A stretch of DNA of 55,947 nucleotides from an uncultured Granulosicoccaceae bacterium (GTDB taxonomy: Bacteria > Pseudomonadota > Gammaproteobacteria > Granulosicoccales > Granulosicoccaceae). The position numbers and the translations under genes were made by a program. The stretch covers positions 1 to 55,947 of the forward strand of contig CALGKA010000099.1 of NCBI GenBank assembly GCA_937927895.1, given 5' to 3'. Positions within the stretch are counted from its first letter, which is position 1; every line of letters begins with the position of its first letter. Under the pieces are notes generated by a model. The model was not told the origin of the DNA, ran no database searches, and worked only from the letters and a program-made list of their open reading frames with translations. This document shows positions 8,594-18,517 of the stretch, one piece after another.

Positions 8594-10132
8594 TTACTGA
8601 ACTTCTACATCAAACGATAACTCACCTGAAGCGCCTGCGGTGAGCGATCCGCTAAAGCTCCACGTAATAGGTCCTTCATAACCGGGTGCGTTGGCTGCAC
8701 CGTTGGGTTTTTGTATAGTACAGCCAGTGATTCCAATCGGTAAATTGGCCATGCTTGGGCAAGTAACTGGTGCTGCAAGCTGCGTAAACGCAGGTGTTGA
8801 ATCGTTGATAAATAAATCGTGTACGCCGCCAATGCCCCTGTTATCAAACACGATAACGTAGCGAAGCTGTTGGCCGATATCAGCGGCATTGCTGCGGGTA
8901 CGCGGTCCACCTTCAGATAAGTTTTCTACGAATTTTTCCAACACCAAATCCCCGGGTGCGTCGACAGCCCCAATAGGGTCAAGGTAATTTGGAATGCCGT
9001 CGTTGTCGTTGTCGCCAGTGCCTTCAGTGGCATCCGGTAAGTCATCGCCGTCGCTGTCCAGGTCGAGGTAATTGGGAATACCGTCATTGTCTGCATCGCC
9101 TCTTTTTTCAACGCTGTCGGGAATGCCATCGCCGTCGCTGTCTACGTCGCGAAAATCGGGGCTTCCATCGCCGTCGCTGTCTACCGTGCCTTCAATGGCA
9201 TCGGGAATGTTGTCGCCGTCGCTGTCTGTATCCAGGAAGTCGGGTCTGCTGTTACTGTCGGTATCAGCAAGCGCGGTATCAAACAACGCATCGTCGATGC
9301 CGTCGTAGTTGGCGTCCAACCCGCCTGTTTGTGTGACATCGATAGAAGCTACGATGCCATCACCGTCTGTATCTAGTGTGGCAAGTGATGATTCGATCGT
9401 ATCACTGATGCCGTCGCCGTCGCTGTCAGTGTCTAACCAATTGGGTATGCCATCGTAGTCTGTGTCGATTATGCCTTCCATAGCGTCTGGAATAGAATCG
9501 CCGTCACTGTCACGGTCCAGGTAATCGGCATTGCCATCGCCATCCGAATCAACCGGTTCACTGGGGTTTGCACCCGCTTCAGTGGCATCGGAAATAGAGT
9601 CGCCGTCGGAGTCAGTGTCTAGAAAGTCGCTAATGTCGTCACCGTCGTAGTCTGGAAAATTGCCGACTGAAGCGCCAGCCATTTCTAGTATGTCTGGAAT
9701 ACTGTCACTGTCGGCATCACCGGCCAACAGACCCAGGTCGATAGTTAGGTTTGAGAAGTCGTCGTTGGTGTTGGGGTCAGACACGCCGAGAACGTTCTCG
9801 CCAATCGGCTCGTCGCCAGATGGTGATGCGCCGAATACCGTGGATGCGGTTGCTGACAAGGTAAACACGCCACTGCTGATGCCATCGGTGGTTATGTCGC
9901 CAATCACTTGCGCAGAGTGGTCAATGTTATGGTTGGCATCATTATCGGCAGCTTGTGCCGATGGGGCAGGCACCCAATCGCGGTATGGGCCGGTTGATGA
10001 GAAAACCGAGCCCGTGATAACCACTTCATAATCGCCAGAGTCGAGTAAATCAAACAAGAATTTGCCGTTAATGGTGGTTGTGGCTTTAACCACGTCGCCC
10101 GCTGCGGTGTGCAGTTCAACCGGGTGTTCCAT
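8594..10132 (-). pseudogene. Large secreted calcium-binding-repeat protein, C-terminal part (after frameshift)
   Basis: This 512-residue frame is the continuation of the gene at 10116-13355. Its first residues complete an SdrD-B-like domain (PVELHTAAGDVV, FLFDLLDSGDYEVVITG) begun in the upstream frame. Residues ~145-385 are a run of thrombospondin type-3 repeats (DSDGDGIPD-type, about eleven units) expected to bind calcium. A DUF11-like module (DLVLEKFVENLSEGG, QQLRYVIVFDNRG) closes the protein with SFDVEVQ. No LPXTG, autotransporter or PEP-CTERM signal is visible. The ATG at 10132 has no credible role as a start; the two frames are one gene with a one-base lesion or sequencing error. Confidence 0.8.
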
Positions 10133-13100
10133 CTGGTGCTAGCGCATCGTCTGCTGGCGTGTAGCGCCCATCGCCGTTGAGGTCTATGAATACTAAGTCA
10201 CCCACGGAATGCGATGCAATGTACAACGAAAAACTGCCGGTTCTTATGAATTGAGCGGCTGGAAGAGAATCGGTATCGACAGCAAATGAATTGGTATAAA
10301 TGTCTCCGGAGTCGTTATTCGCCGCAGTTAACGAGTAACGAACGCTAATACCCTGGCGCGGATTACCGTCTGCTTCAAGGCTGTAGTTTGAATCGTGACG
10401 AAGCGCGGTAACGTCACTGAGCGCCACGGGGCACACGCCGCTGCCAAGGTAGGCGGTAAAACTGCTGCCATTCCATGTACACCATGTGCTTGTGTTGGTA
10501 TCGGGGTCTGGATTAACAGTGGCCGGAGCATCGGCTGTGTAGCTGAGTGTTCCAATGGTGGGCTCACCTGAGCCGGGTACGCTGCCATTGATGAACGTTA
10601 CCGTGGGTTCTGCATCTAAGGTGAGTGTTCCCGAAAAATTCGACGCCGGAGTGCGGCTAAGTGCTGAGTAATCGTCTCCGACAAACGGAAATACATTAAT
10701 GACTCTGGTGGGCTTAACCACAACCACTCGGGATAGGTTTGCCCAGGTTAAAGTATGAATTTGATCATCGTTTCTTGCGTCGATGGGTGAATCAAGGTTA
10801 ATGACCGCTTGAATCTCACCGGTTTGTCCAAGCTCAATGCTTTGCGTTGAGACGGGTGATTCCAGTGCGTTGCTGGAATTTGCAGTGGTGGCAATACCTG
10901 CTAGGGATCCTGCCGGGGCCAGTGGGTCGGTTCCCGTACAAAATAGCAGTGGTGCGATGGTGTTGTTGGATGAAACATCGCCCAGGGTCCACACCAGTCT
11001 TGTTTCGCCGTTGTTCGGTGTGTTGTATTCAACCAGGTTTGGCGCAACAGCGCCCGGGGTGTTTAAGGTACAGTTTTGGTTGTAGGTTGTGTATTGATTC
11101 AATACGGTTTGAATCGTCATCGATTCGGCGGTAGTGCCCTCTGGTTTACTGGAATTAACATCAGCCTGAAGACGCCATACCACGTCGTTACCGGCTAATG
11201 TTTGAACGGTAGAACCCGCTGACGCGGGTGGGTTTTCAGTGGAACTGGTTACGCCAATGAGAACTCGAGTGATCGTTACTCGGTCGCCAGCGCCGTTGCC
11301 ACCTCGCGGTGATGGCCGGAAATTAACACCCACCCAGTTCTGGTTCCATTCATCGCTTCGTACGGTGCTGAACTGTGCGCCAACGGTGCCTGGCGGGATC
11401 GAGTCTCCGTTGTAAGGGCCGCCGTTGAAGTTTTCGCGCGTGGTGAGTGGCACAATTAAGCGAATGTTTTGACCGGATTCCAGTGCCGTCAATGCCGGAT
11501 CTTTTGGCACGACTCGAACAAGGTTCACCGAATCGCCACCGGCCACTGCTAAATCGGTTGACCAATTGGTGATGTTCGGGTCGTCACAACGCAGGGCTTT
11601 CAGTTCATCCCATCGCCCATCGTAGCGGTTGCTTGCTGGATTAAAGTCCGGGCTGCCGTCGCCATTTCTGTCCAGAGGGTCGTCGGCGGATCTTGGCACA
11701 CTGGCATATTCGACTTGCCAATCGTTCAGGTTAAATCCTGAACCACCCCATGTGCCGACGTAGGCATAACCCCCGGGCGTTGCATTAATTTCACCTTTGT
11801 CGACTAATTTTTGCGTGGTTTCATCAAACATAAAGCAAGACATCGGGTTGCTCAGATTCAAGCTGCCTCTGTTTTGAAAAAGGACCATGTGACCGAATGG
11901 AATACCGGGTTCCACAACACCTTCGCCGGTACGGTAGCCGGATACGATGGGCGGATACACAACCCCACCGCCATCGTTTGACTTGGAAATCACGCGAGTG
12001 TTGTAACCGCCTTTGGCAGTAATTTCGACAAAACGCGGGCCGGTGCAGTTATTACTGCGTGATCCATCGGGCATTGCAGCGCCGTTGTAGCCAGGTTCAA
12101 ACCCACTGCCATAGTTTGAATTTCCGGAGATGCCGGTCGGGTCAAAGTCTGATAAGCAACTGGTTAAATACAGCTGACCCTGATTATTTCCGGGAATGCC
12201 GTCGCCAAGATCTACTTCTGTGAATGGCACAAACACGCGTAACCGGAACGACGCAACGTAGAACGGGCCGTTGTCTAACGAGGTGCCATTTGTAGTTCTG
12301 GTTGGGTAGCGTTCGCCGCTGGTATCGTTGTCGGTGACGGTAAAGGTATAGCCGGAGTTTGCATCACCGGAAATGGTGCAGCGTCCGGAATCGGTGACCT
12401 TTTGTTCATCAGGAATTGTGCTGTTCACCGCAAGGCTTCCTAAAACTACTTTTTGCCAACGAGACGTATTGCGCACGCATTCGAAAATCTGGTGCCGTAA
12501 ATTTATAATTGGTGTTACGCCGTCACTGGCAGTAGCAGATAACCCCGGGGTAAAGGAATAACTGTTTTGCAGTGCCTCTATGCCTTTGCCGGCGAGTTGT
12601 TCATCGGCGCCAACGTGTGCGGTCCAATAGAAAACGAACCCTTTTTCAGGTCCGTTGCCAATGTTTCGGGTGGTGGTGTAACCGTCGTAAATTGCCTGAG
12701 CGTTACCGTAAAGGTCAAACGCTGGTGTCGATGATATGGTGTAGGTGGCAGGGTCGGTGTAACTTGCTGGTGGAACAATCGTGGCTCCCGAGGCATCTAA
12801 GCCGTACACATTTTGCTGCGTGGTGAACGTTGAACCATTAGCAGAGGTAGCAGATGGCTTTACGCCCATGCTGAACGACTTTTGTTCACCGTTCCCCATG
12901 TCGCCCAAGTTACATAACAACGTTTCCGAGCCGTCCGGGTTTTTCGTAATCGTGGACACGGGGTTCGTGCCACCTGTTCCCTGAGGGGGGGCGAGACAAA
13001 TAGTTGGAATGCTGTCAAAGAATATGACAGCGCCGGTGCCGGGCACGATTGTTTGCTCTAAAATTACATTATCAATTCGGCCACCACCGCTGATGCTGTC

Positions 13101-13355
13101 GGCAACAATCGACCAGGCAAAATCAATTCGGTCGGCGGTTCGTACGCGATCATCATCATTGCCGCAATCATCGCCATCGTTTAAACAATTACCGGTGGTG
13201 TTAAACGGCGGCTGACCAGAGTACACCCCTTGGTCAAACGGCCCTAAGCTTAAATTAGCGGCAAAAGCAGGTTGCGCGATAAACGCTACAGCAAAGAAAA
13301 TCAGGCAAAAAGATAGACTTCGATGATGATGTATATTGGTTGTTTTTACATCCAT
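10116..13355 (-). CDS. Large secreted surface protein, N-terminal part (DUF11-like region)
   Basis: The frame is 1079 residues. A signal peptide (SFCLIFFAVAFIAQPAFAA) is preceded by a short basic, His-rich stretch. The body is a long beta-rich region of bacterial surface proteins of the DUF11 / conserved-repeat type, with many Asn, Thr and Gly residues and paired Cys (CLNDGDDC, CVRNTSRWQ, CTISGD). The last residues, VGDLVFIDLNGDGRYTPAD, open an SdrD-B-like domain and run into a stop at DGTPG. The same domain continues in the next frame at 10132. With that continuation the product would be about 1590 residues. Likely role: cell-surface or secreted adhesin or matrix protein; no enzymatic motif is seen. 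Confidence 0.8.
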   Translation of the reverse strand: MDVKTTNIHHHRSLSFCLIFFAVAFIAQPAFAANLSLGPFDQGVYSGQPPFNTTGNCLNDGDDCGNDDDRVRTADRIDFAWSIVADSISGGGRIDNVILEQTIVPGTGAVIFFDSIPTICLAPPQGTGGTNPVSTITKNPDGSETLLCNLGDMGNGEQKSFSMGVKPSATSANGSTFTTQQNVYGLDASGATIVPPASYTDPATYTISSTPAFDLYGNAQAIYDGYTTTRNIGNGPEKGFVFYWTAHVGADEQLAGKGIEALQNSYSFTPGLSATASDGVTPIINLRHQIFECVRNTSRWQKVVLGSLAVNSTIPDEQKVTDSGRCTISGDANSGYTFTVTDNDTSGERYPTRTTNGTSLDNGPFYVASFRLRVFVPFTEVDLGDGIPGNNQGQLYLTSCLSDFDPTGISGNSNYGSGFEPGYNGAAMPDGSRSNNCTGPRFVEITAKGGYNTRVISKSNDGGGVVYPPIVSGYRTGEGVVEPGIPFGHMVLFQNRGSLNLSNPMSCFMFDETTQKLVDKGEINATPGGYAYVGTWGGSGFNLNDWQVEYASVPRSADDPLDRNGDGSPDFNPASNRYDGRWDELKALRCDDPNITNWSTDLAVAGGDSVNLVRVVPKDPALTALESGQNIRLIVPLTTRENFNGGPYNGDSIPPGTVGAQFSTVRSDEWNQNWVGVNFRPSPRGGNGAGDRVTITRVLIGVTSSTENPPASAGSTVQTLAGNDVVWRLQADVNSSKPEGTTAESMTIQTVLNQYTTYNQNCTLNTPGAVAPNLVEYNTPNNGETRLVWTLGDVSSNNTIAPLLFCTGTDPLAPAGSLAGIATTANSSNALESPVSTQSIELGQTGEIQAVINLDSPIDARNDDQIHTLTWANLSRVVVVKPTRVINVFPFVGDDYSALSRTPASNFSGTLTLDAEPTVTFINGSVPGSGEPTIGTLSYTADAPATVNPDPDTNTSTWCTWNGSSFTAYLGSGVCPVALSDVTALRHDSNYSLEADGNPRQGISVRYSLTAANNDSGDIYTNSFAVDTDSLPAAQFIRTGSFSLYIASHSVGDLVFIDLNGDGRYTPADDALAPDGTPG

Positions 13356-13836
13356 TGTTTCTTTGAACCCGCAATGAGAGGCACGCTTCGCGCCGCTGAC
13401 TATGCGCTCTATGCTTGCGTTCCACAGACCGCGCGCAATTTGGGGTTATCCCGTTTAATCGAGGGGTTTTACTTCTAAGGGCTGAGAAGCAAGCAAGCGG
13501 TGTACCGAAGTCTGCGTTGGTTGAGCAATGGAAATGTTAATTTTCCAACACGAAATAAAATGGTATTACGCTGAATCGAAAGAGATACCCATTAACGAGA
13601 TACCTATAGATGAATAGGATCTGTGGATTTGCTGTGAAATCAGTCAACGCACGAGATCTTCTAATCGAAATAGCTACAAGTTAGAGATTTCTAGAGTAAA
13701 AAATACAGGCTTTACTATAGTGGTTCTACATGCCGAATGCGGGTACAGGTACTTATGATAAAAACTCTGGTTGAGTACTTGGTTTAACAAAAGCGGAATG
13801 CCTTAGAGCAAGTCCGCTATTGCGTAGTTGCAGCGT
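13356..13836. other. Upstream region of the large surface protein
   Basis: About 480 bp. It should contain the promoter of the surface-protein gene (transcribed leftwards), but no box stands out. A short direct repeat of gagatacc occurs near 13585-13610. No ORF or relic was recognised. Confidence 0.3.
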
Positions 13837-14315
13837 TTAAACGTTATTATGGAGCTTAGAAAGATATGTTCGAAGTGTTGCCGCAAGTGTTGGGTCAGAT
13901 AAAATACCCTGCTTAGAATTAAACGTGTCTGCAAAACTACCCACCGATAAGCTGCCTGCTACTTCAGCACCAAAGTAGCCTGCAGAGGCTTCGGCAGTTT
14001 TTAAAACACGGGCTGCACCACCTTTGCCTGGTGACGTTGACAGAATGACCATGGGCTTATTCTGAAATACCTTGGCGTTTATACGGGAACATCAATCGAA
14101 AATATTTTTATACGCCGCTGTGTAAGTGCCGTTGTGTTCAGCGTACGATATTAGCAATGCATCTGCGTTGCCTATCTCTTTAAAAAAACGCGTGGGCCGC
14201 TTTTGGTATGCCGGTTTCCTACTCGCGATCGATGCTGTAAATTGGCGTTTCGAAATCGTTGAGATCAAGTATTGTGATGGTTGTATTGGGGCTGATTTCG
14301 TTTTTATAACACGTT
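13837..14315 (-). pseudogene. NADPH-dependent FMN reductase family remnant
   Basis: The longest open piece (14052-13837) reads PMVILSTSPGKGGAARVL and GYFGAEVAGSLSVGSF, the C-terminal half of a flavodoxin-fold NADPH-dependent FMN reductase. Upstream on the same strand, in broken frames with two stops and a frameshift, are TILDLNDFETPIYSIDRE, KEIGNADALLISYAEHNGTY and AAYKNIFD, which are the preceding parts of the same family. The N-terminal FMN loop (GSxR/SxN) is absent. The gene is therefore dead. Confidence 0.8.
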
Positions 14316-14563
14316 AGCCGCATGGGTGACGATTTGTGTGTTTATAGAGTTTCGGCTATTGCTGGCGGCAAATGCCAATATTTTTTGTAGTAGTGTTTGG
14401 CATACGGGTGTCCGGTTCAGAGAGAGGTTGTTTAGGCGCGCAGAATGTGCTGAGCAATCAAGCGTACGGTAGGTATAATGCCGATTAAACTTAGCGGCAA
14501 AATTAACTTAACTTACATGGTTTTGTAGTTTTCTACTTCAATTTATTTACCTGTTACCCATTC

Positions 14564-15022
14564 ATGAAATTTATACTCTTAACGCACCAGCGAGAGCTTG
14601 AAAGGCCAAGTAACACAGGCTCTTTAGTTGCGACTGTGCTTAAAGAGAATTCAGAAGTAATAGTTTGGGAAAGAACAAAACCTTCAGCTGTGTTGCTGGA
14701 TTATATTGCCAGTGGTGCAGCGGCACTATTGTACCCGTCAAATGAAAGCGCGCTTATTGCTGCTTCTGATAGTTACCAGTATTACATTATTATTGACGGT
14801 ACATGGCAAGAAGCCAATAAAATTTATAACAAAAGCGCTTATTTACACAACACACCTATAGTTAAAGTATCTGCAATGCAGGCGTCTGAGTATAATCTGA
14901 GGCGTAACCAAAGATTGGGGTGTTTGTGTACTGCAGAAACCGCAATAGAAGCGTTGACTATTAGAGGTATTACTAATGCGGCAACTGAACTCAGGTTAGC
15001 GTTTCAACGCCATATAGATTAG
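14564..15022 (+). CDS. DTW-domain protein (TapT-like tRNA aminocarboxypropyltransferase)
   Basis: The product is 152 residues. It shows the DTW-domain pattern: ILLTHQRELERPSNTGSL near the start, the signature DGTWQEA at about residue 79 and LRRNQRLGCLCTAETAIEAL toward the end. DTW proteins such as E. coli TapT (YfiP) use SAM to place the 3-amino-3-carboxypropyl group on uridine in the tRNA variable loop. Most homologues are 200 residues or more and begin with a Cys-rich zinc segment. That segment is missing here, so this is a short form. The start is the first ATG of the frame. A NYN-domain gene follows on the same strand after 58 bp. Confidence 0.82.
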   Translation: MKFILLTHQRELERPSNTGSLVATVLKENSEVIVWERTKPSAVLLDYIASGAAALLYPSNESALIAASDSYQYYIIIDGTWQEANKIYNKSAYLHNTPIVKVSAMQASEYNLRRNQRLGCLCTAETAIEALTIRGITNAATELRLAFQRHID

Positions 15023-15080
15023 TGGTCATTTTAATGGCTGTAAAAAAGTATTTGTACCGCAATACAATGGAATTGAAGTA

Positions 15081-15557
15081 ATGAGCAAAGTAGCAATTTT
15101 TGTTGATGTACAGAATGTTTACTACACTGCGCGACAAATATTCGGAAAAAACTTTGACTACAATAAGTTTTGGCTAAAAGCCACCGAGGGCAGGGAGGTT
15201 GTGCAAGCCTTTGCCTATGCCATTGAACGTGGTGATAAAAAGCAACACGAGTTTCAGAATATTTTAAGGGCTATTGGCTTTGAGGTGAAACTAAAACCCT
15301 TTATACAACGTTCAGACGGCTCAGCGAAAGGGGATTGGGATGTTGGGCTCACTATAGATGTTATGGAGTTTTCTAATGATGCAGATGTCATAGTTATAGC
15401 TTCAGGTGATGGAGACTTCGACCTATTAGCCGATAAGGTACGCGTTGGGAAAGGCAAAAGAGTTGAAGTCTATGGGGTTGCCGATCTAACCGCTAAATCT
15501 TTAATTGATGCGTCCAGCGAGTATTTTCCGATCGACGAGCAGCTTTTATTAACTTAG
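15081..15557 (+). CDS. NYN-domain (LabA/DUF88-like) protein, putative RNase
   Basis: The product is 158 residues and covers a single NYN domain, a PIN-like fold. Acidic metal-ligand positions are visible: FVDVQN with D9, KGDWDVGLTIDVME in the middle and ASGDGDFDLLADKVR after it, then the VEVYGVA strand and a C-terminal SLIDASSEYF. Family members are thought to be metal-dependent ribonucleases; LabA-type proteins act in RNA turnover. With the DTW gene upstream it may form a two-gene tRNA/RNA-related unit, which is inference from proximity. The stop codon at 15555-15557 is followed after one base by a long-hairpin element. Confidence 0.85.
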   Translation: MSKVAIFVDVQNVYYTARQIFGKNFDYNKFWLKATEGREVVQAFAYAIERGDKKQHEFQNILRAIGFEVKLKPFIQRSDGSAKGDWDVGLTIDVMEFSNDADVIVIASGDGDFDLLADKVRVGKGKRVEVYGVADLTAKSLIDASSEYFPIDEQLLLT

Positions 15558-15558
15558 T

Positions 15559-15724
15559 TAGTGTCCGTCCATAAACAGCGCGTAGCGAGGTTGTTCCAGG
15601 TGCGTGAGATTTTGCCTACTACATGTAGGCGTTTAGTCATGTCATTCTAAATAACTACATGTAGTCGGTAAAAGATTGCATATCTGGGGCGACCGCAGTA
15701 GCGTTCGTTTATGGATGGGCACGA
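15559..15724 (+). repeat. MITE-like long-hairpin element A, copy 1
   Basis: It starts tagtgtccgtccataaac and ends gtttatggatgggcacgag, giving near-perfect terminal inverted repeats beginning TA. The whole ~166 bp is one imperfect palindrome with ctacatgtag palindromes near the centre. It begins one base after the stop of the NYN gene. Other copies are at 32831-32994, 34132-34199, 41508-41666 and 53659-53820. Confidence 0.88.
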
Positions 15725-15791
15725 GTTAGTAGAAGGCATAAACCATCCGCCAGCTCTAATTACGCTGCTAAATTAGCAAAAAGGGGTCATT

Positions 15792-15908
15792 AGGGGTCAC
15801 CCATTAGACTATTACTGTCAAGCCCCCGTACGAATATCCTCCCAAACGAGTGGGCAAGAATAAAAAGTATGTTGCATAGCCGAATCGATACTGTGTTCTC
15901 GTCAGTGT
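15792..15908 (+). repeat. Dispersed repeat B, copy 2
   Basis: Nearly identical to 6122-6236 over its whole length (ggggtcacccattagac to catagccgaa and ctgtgttctcgtc). It overlaps the 3' part of the RAYT relic that follows on the minus strand and probably represents that element's downstream end. Confidence 0.78.
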
Positions 15909-16187
15909 ATTGAGCATTTTCATAAACCAGCTGATATCAAAAAGCCTTGATCTCCAGGTTTCAATTAGTACATCGATCTGATTAAGTTCGTGTGGTTCAA
16001 GAGTTTCACCATTGATGAATCTACGAGAAACATTTTTGCCTTTATAAAGTTGATGCCATCGTCGAACAATGTCTTTAGCGTTAGCCTTCTTAGCTGCATC
16101 GCTGCATCGCTGCATCGCTGTATCAGAGTCAACATGTAGCAGAAAGGAGTGGCATCAAGCGAGATCTGAAGCACGAGGCTTAGGGTT
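15804..16187 (-). pseudogene. RAYT subfamily A remnant with internal deletion
   Basis: The minus strand starts with a mutated start codon (AAC where 8256 has ATG), then PKPRAS and, in another frame, QISLDATPF. After a deletion that removes the metal-binding region come KKANAKDIVRRWHQLYKG, FINGETLEPHELNQIDV and WRSRLFDISWFMKMLN, the helical middle of these transposases. The catalytic-Tyr region and the C-terminus are replaced by repeat B. A short gcatc microsatellite (about 16094-16118) marks the deletion point. Confidence 0.8.
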
Positions 16188-16509
16188 AACAAGTTACTTC
16201 TACAGCTGACTTGGCGGTTAACTCTGCAGCTGAAAAGCAAGAGTGGGGTTTGAGACTGATGACTTATTAGAGGGATGCCTAAATTTCTTTCTGAAGTGCA
16301 GTTCCGTCTGAACAACGACGATTCCAGGTTAAATTTTTCCAAACTATGAATCCGGTCCCATAGATTCATCATGTCTACGAATCGGTAGTCGCAAACTGAT
16401 TATACCGGTTCATTCACTGAGCCTAGCCTGCTTAGGTGAGGTCGGTACATTTTCACGACCGGATAGTGCAATGCGTTTATGACATTGCCAGATAGGTAAA
16501 TGATTTTCT
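16188..16509. other. Leader of RAYT relic and promoter region of the next gene
   Basis: The first ~30 bp match the leader upstream of the RAYT fragment at 8256. A small hairpin gaggtcggtacattttcacg/accgg stands near 16439-16465. The rest should hold the promoter of the gene at 16510; no strong box or Shine-Dalgarno was identified. Confidence 0.3.
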
Positions 16510-17823
16510 ATGGTCTACCGCACTTCATTTCAGTCAGTTTATATCTGCGATTTTTGCGGAAACCAGTCTGTAGCCAGAGGAAGCTGCCCCGGTTGTGGAG
16601 GTTCGTCTTTTCGGCAGGAGGTTGCAGAGACACACACCTACCTTTCAGACGATAAACATCATACTGGTGATAACGAAGTTGAAAGTCGCTGGATACTGAT
16701 AGCTGCAATTCTTTCAATTATTGTTGTGTGTGTTTTTGTTTATAGCAAGACAAAAGGGCTTGATGAAAATCATGTAGCCTCCAATGAAACGGTGACTGCA
16801 AAAAGTACTTTTCTGGGAAAAGATACAACCGGCATATTGGAAGACATACCAGAAAAAGGCTACCGCGTGTTCTACTACCACGTTGGTACTGGTAAGTATA
16901 TTCATCAGGATACAGTCTCTGATATCAGTTTGAATTTACGCAGCAACAGTTATTTTCATGGAATTAGGTCTTACAATCTAGCTGCTCTATGGGTGGGTAA
17001 GCTACACATTCAGAAGAAGGGGCTTTTTGATGTGTTCACAAATAATACTGACGCTGAAGTTCAATTGCGCTTAGATGGTACGACGATACCGTTGGGTACA
17101 ACAACCAAAAGAACTACCATAGAATTGGATGCAGGTGAGCACATTGTTGAGGCTGGATATAAGAACAGAAATAATAAAGCTGAATTCGACTTATTTATCA
17201 GAAGCCACAGCATAGAATACTCAACGGCGGGGATCGTCAATAAATTACCCGACCTGGATTCAGAAGACTACAAAGTTTTATATGTGTATCAGCGCCGAAC
17301 TCCTTCAGGCGCTCGTTCCACACTGCTCCACTTAGGCGAAACCAGTGGTCCGGTTGTTCTCGTACTGGACTCTTATAACGCCATTGACTGGAAAATTCTA
17401 AATACTTTCTCGGTAGATCTGCGCGCCATTGTCATTGGATCTTATAAAGGCGGATCATCTGCACATGGCCAAAATTTACCTGAGATTCTGACGCTGCGTC
17501 GTAAGAACAATAACCCACATATGAGCACAGGAGTACTTAATTGTAATTGTAGCATGGGTTGCAGAAGCTCCGGTCTTGTTGGTTTGGTCGAAGAGTTAGA
17601 GGCACTGGGCACAGGTAATTTATCAGGCATAACCACAGGCCACTCAAATGGATCGCTTGCAGTGCCTGAAATTGCTATCACAAGCGCGGAAAACGCTCAG
17701 GAATCAATAGAACAGATGCGTCGACTGGAATCCTGTCCAGGTGCAAATGGTTCAACAAGCAAGAAACAGAAATTCCCCGGCACTCTGGCTCGAACTAAGG
17801 CCACTTTCCGGATTGATGATTGA
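16510..17823 (+). CDS. Zinc-ribbon membrane protein with large C-terminal domain, unknown function
   Basis: The product is 437 residues. Residues 13-29 form a four-Cys zinc ribbon (CDFCGNQSVARGSCPGC). One membrane helix follows at about 61-78 (WILIAAILSIIVVCVFVY), so the ribbon is probably cytoplasmic and the ~350-residue remainder outside. Residues ~105-215 look like a PA14-type beta sandwich (YRVFYYHVGTG, FTNNTDAEVQLRLDG, IELDAGEHIVEAGYKN). Residues ~255-400 are unrecognised and contain a Cys cluster, LNCNCSMGCRSSG. A membrane-spanning sensor or cell-envelope protein is plausible but unproven. The last 72 bases overlap a convergent minus-strand frame that may be a relic. Confidence 0.6.
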   Translation: MVYRTSFQSVYICDFCGNQSVARGSCPGCGGSSFRQEVAETHTYLSDDKHHTGDNEVESRWILIAAILSIIVVCVFVYSKTKGLDENHVASNETVTAKSTFLGKDTTGILEDIPEKGYRVFYYHVGTGKYIHQDTVSDISLNLRSNSYFHGIRSYNLAALWVGKLHIQKKGLFDVFTNNTDAEVQLRLDGTTIPLGTTTKRTTIELDAGEHIVEAGYKNRNNKAEFDLFIRSHSIEYSTAGIVNKLPDLDSEDYKVLYVYQRRTPSGARSTLLHLGETSGPVVLVLDSYNAIDWKILNTFSVDLRAIVIGSYKGGSSAHGQNLPEILTLRRKNNNPHMSTGVLNCNCSMGCRSSGLVGLVEELEALGTGNLSGITTGHSNGSLAVPEIAITSAENAQESIEQMRRLESCPGANGSTSKKQKFPGTLARTKATFRIDD

Positions 17824-18517
17824 TGGCTTTACCGTTCCGGAGCCGGTGACAACAAAATCTGTGCTACTGAGCGCCGAGACCACTGGTGTGGTAAGTCTGT
17901 CCCAACTACCGTTATCTCGAAAATCGTAACCACCAACGTTAAAGCAATCCATACTTGAGTTAGTTGTCAGAGTGGCATTTGCGTCAACATTCCTTGAATC
18001 TCCCCAGAAACGCATGCCATTTCTTTCTGCAACGCTTATGCATTCGGCCCATTGTGCAAGAGGTAAACTGAAAAACGCTACCGACGAACCGGGCAATTTG
18101 TGGCTTCGAGCTGTATAAGATCCATCGACTAGCTGGTAGGCGTACTCAACGTGATAGTCCCATATCTCATTGGCTGTATGCTCTGGTGGCACAGACAATA
18201 TGCCCTTGTAAGAACCGATTCAGGGTTCTTCTGATCGAAGAAGAGAGTGATCAAGAACCACGCTTCCCCACCCACGAAATTCTGTATCAGAGGATGTTTG
18301 TTTGTAGAACTTACACTCTATTTGTCTGCCGCGCGCGAGTCATGCCATCTGCCACTCTGACAAATCTTGGCGTGGGTATAGTGTCGCTGGTTACACGGGA
18401 CGAGATATCACCATTGAAATTATATTCACTTAACCGTGACGGTGATCTGTTCTGAGTAAACCGGTAAATCCTAATAAGGACAGGCGTCGTAAAGAAGAGG
18501 TAAATCAACTCGCGCAT
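17752..18517 (-). pseudogene. Probable frameshifted hypothetical gene
   Basis: Two minus-strand frames appear to belong together. The first (18517-18311) begins MRELIYLFFTTPVLIRIY with a membrane-like start. After a frameshift and one stop the second reads QIECKFYKQTSSDTEFRGWG, SVPPEHTANEIWDYHVEY, YQLVDGSYTARSHKLPGSSV and WGDSRNVDAN to a stop at 17752. The alternation suggests a decayed envelope protein, perhaps DUF3592-like, but I do not recognise it confidently. It converges on and overlaps the zinc-ribbon gene. Confidence 0.4.

Noticed and set aside
9072..9336. Long plus-strand frames over the thrombospondin repeat region
   Set aside because: They are shadows of the repeated GTCGCCGTC-type DNA of the minus-strand gene; the Arg/Cys/Ser-rich products have no family resemblance.
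10837..13215. Plus-strand frames opposite the large surface protein
   Set aside because: They lie entirely inside a well-supported minus-strand gene and show no motif.
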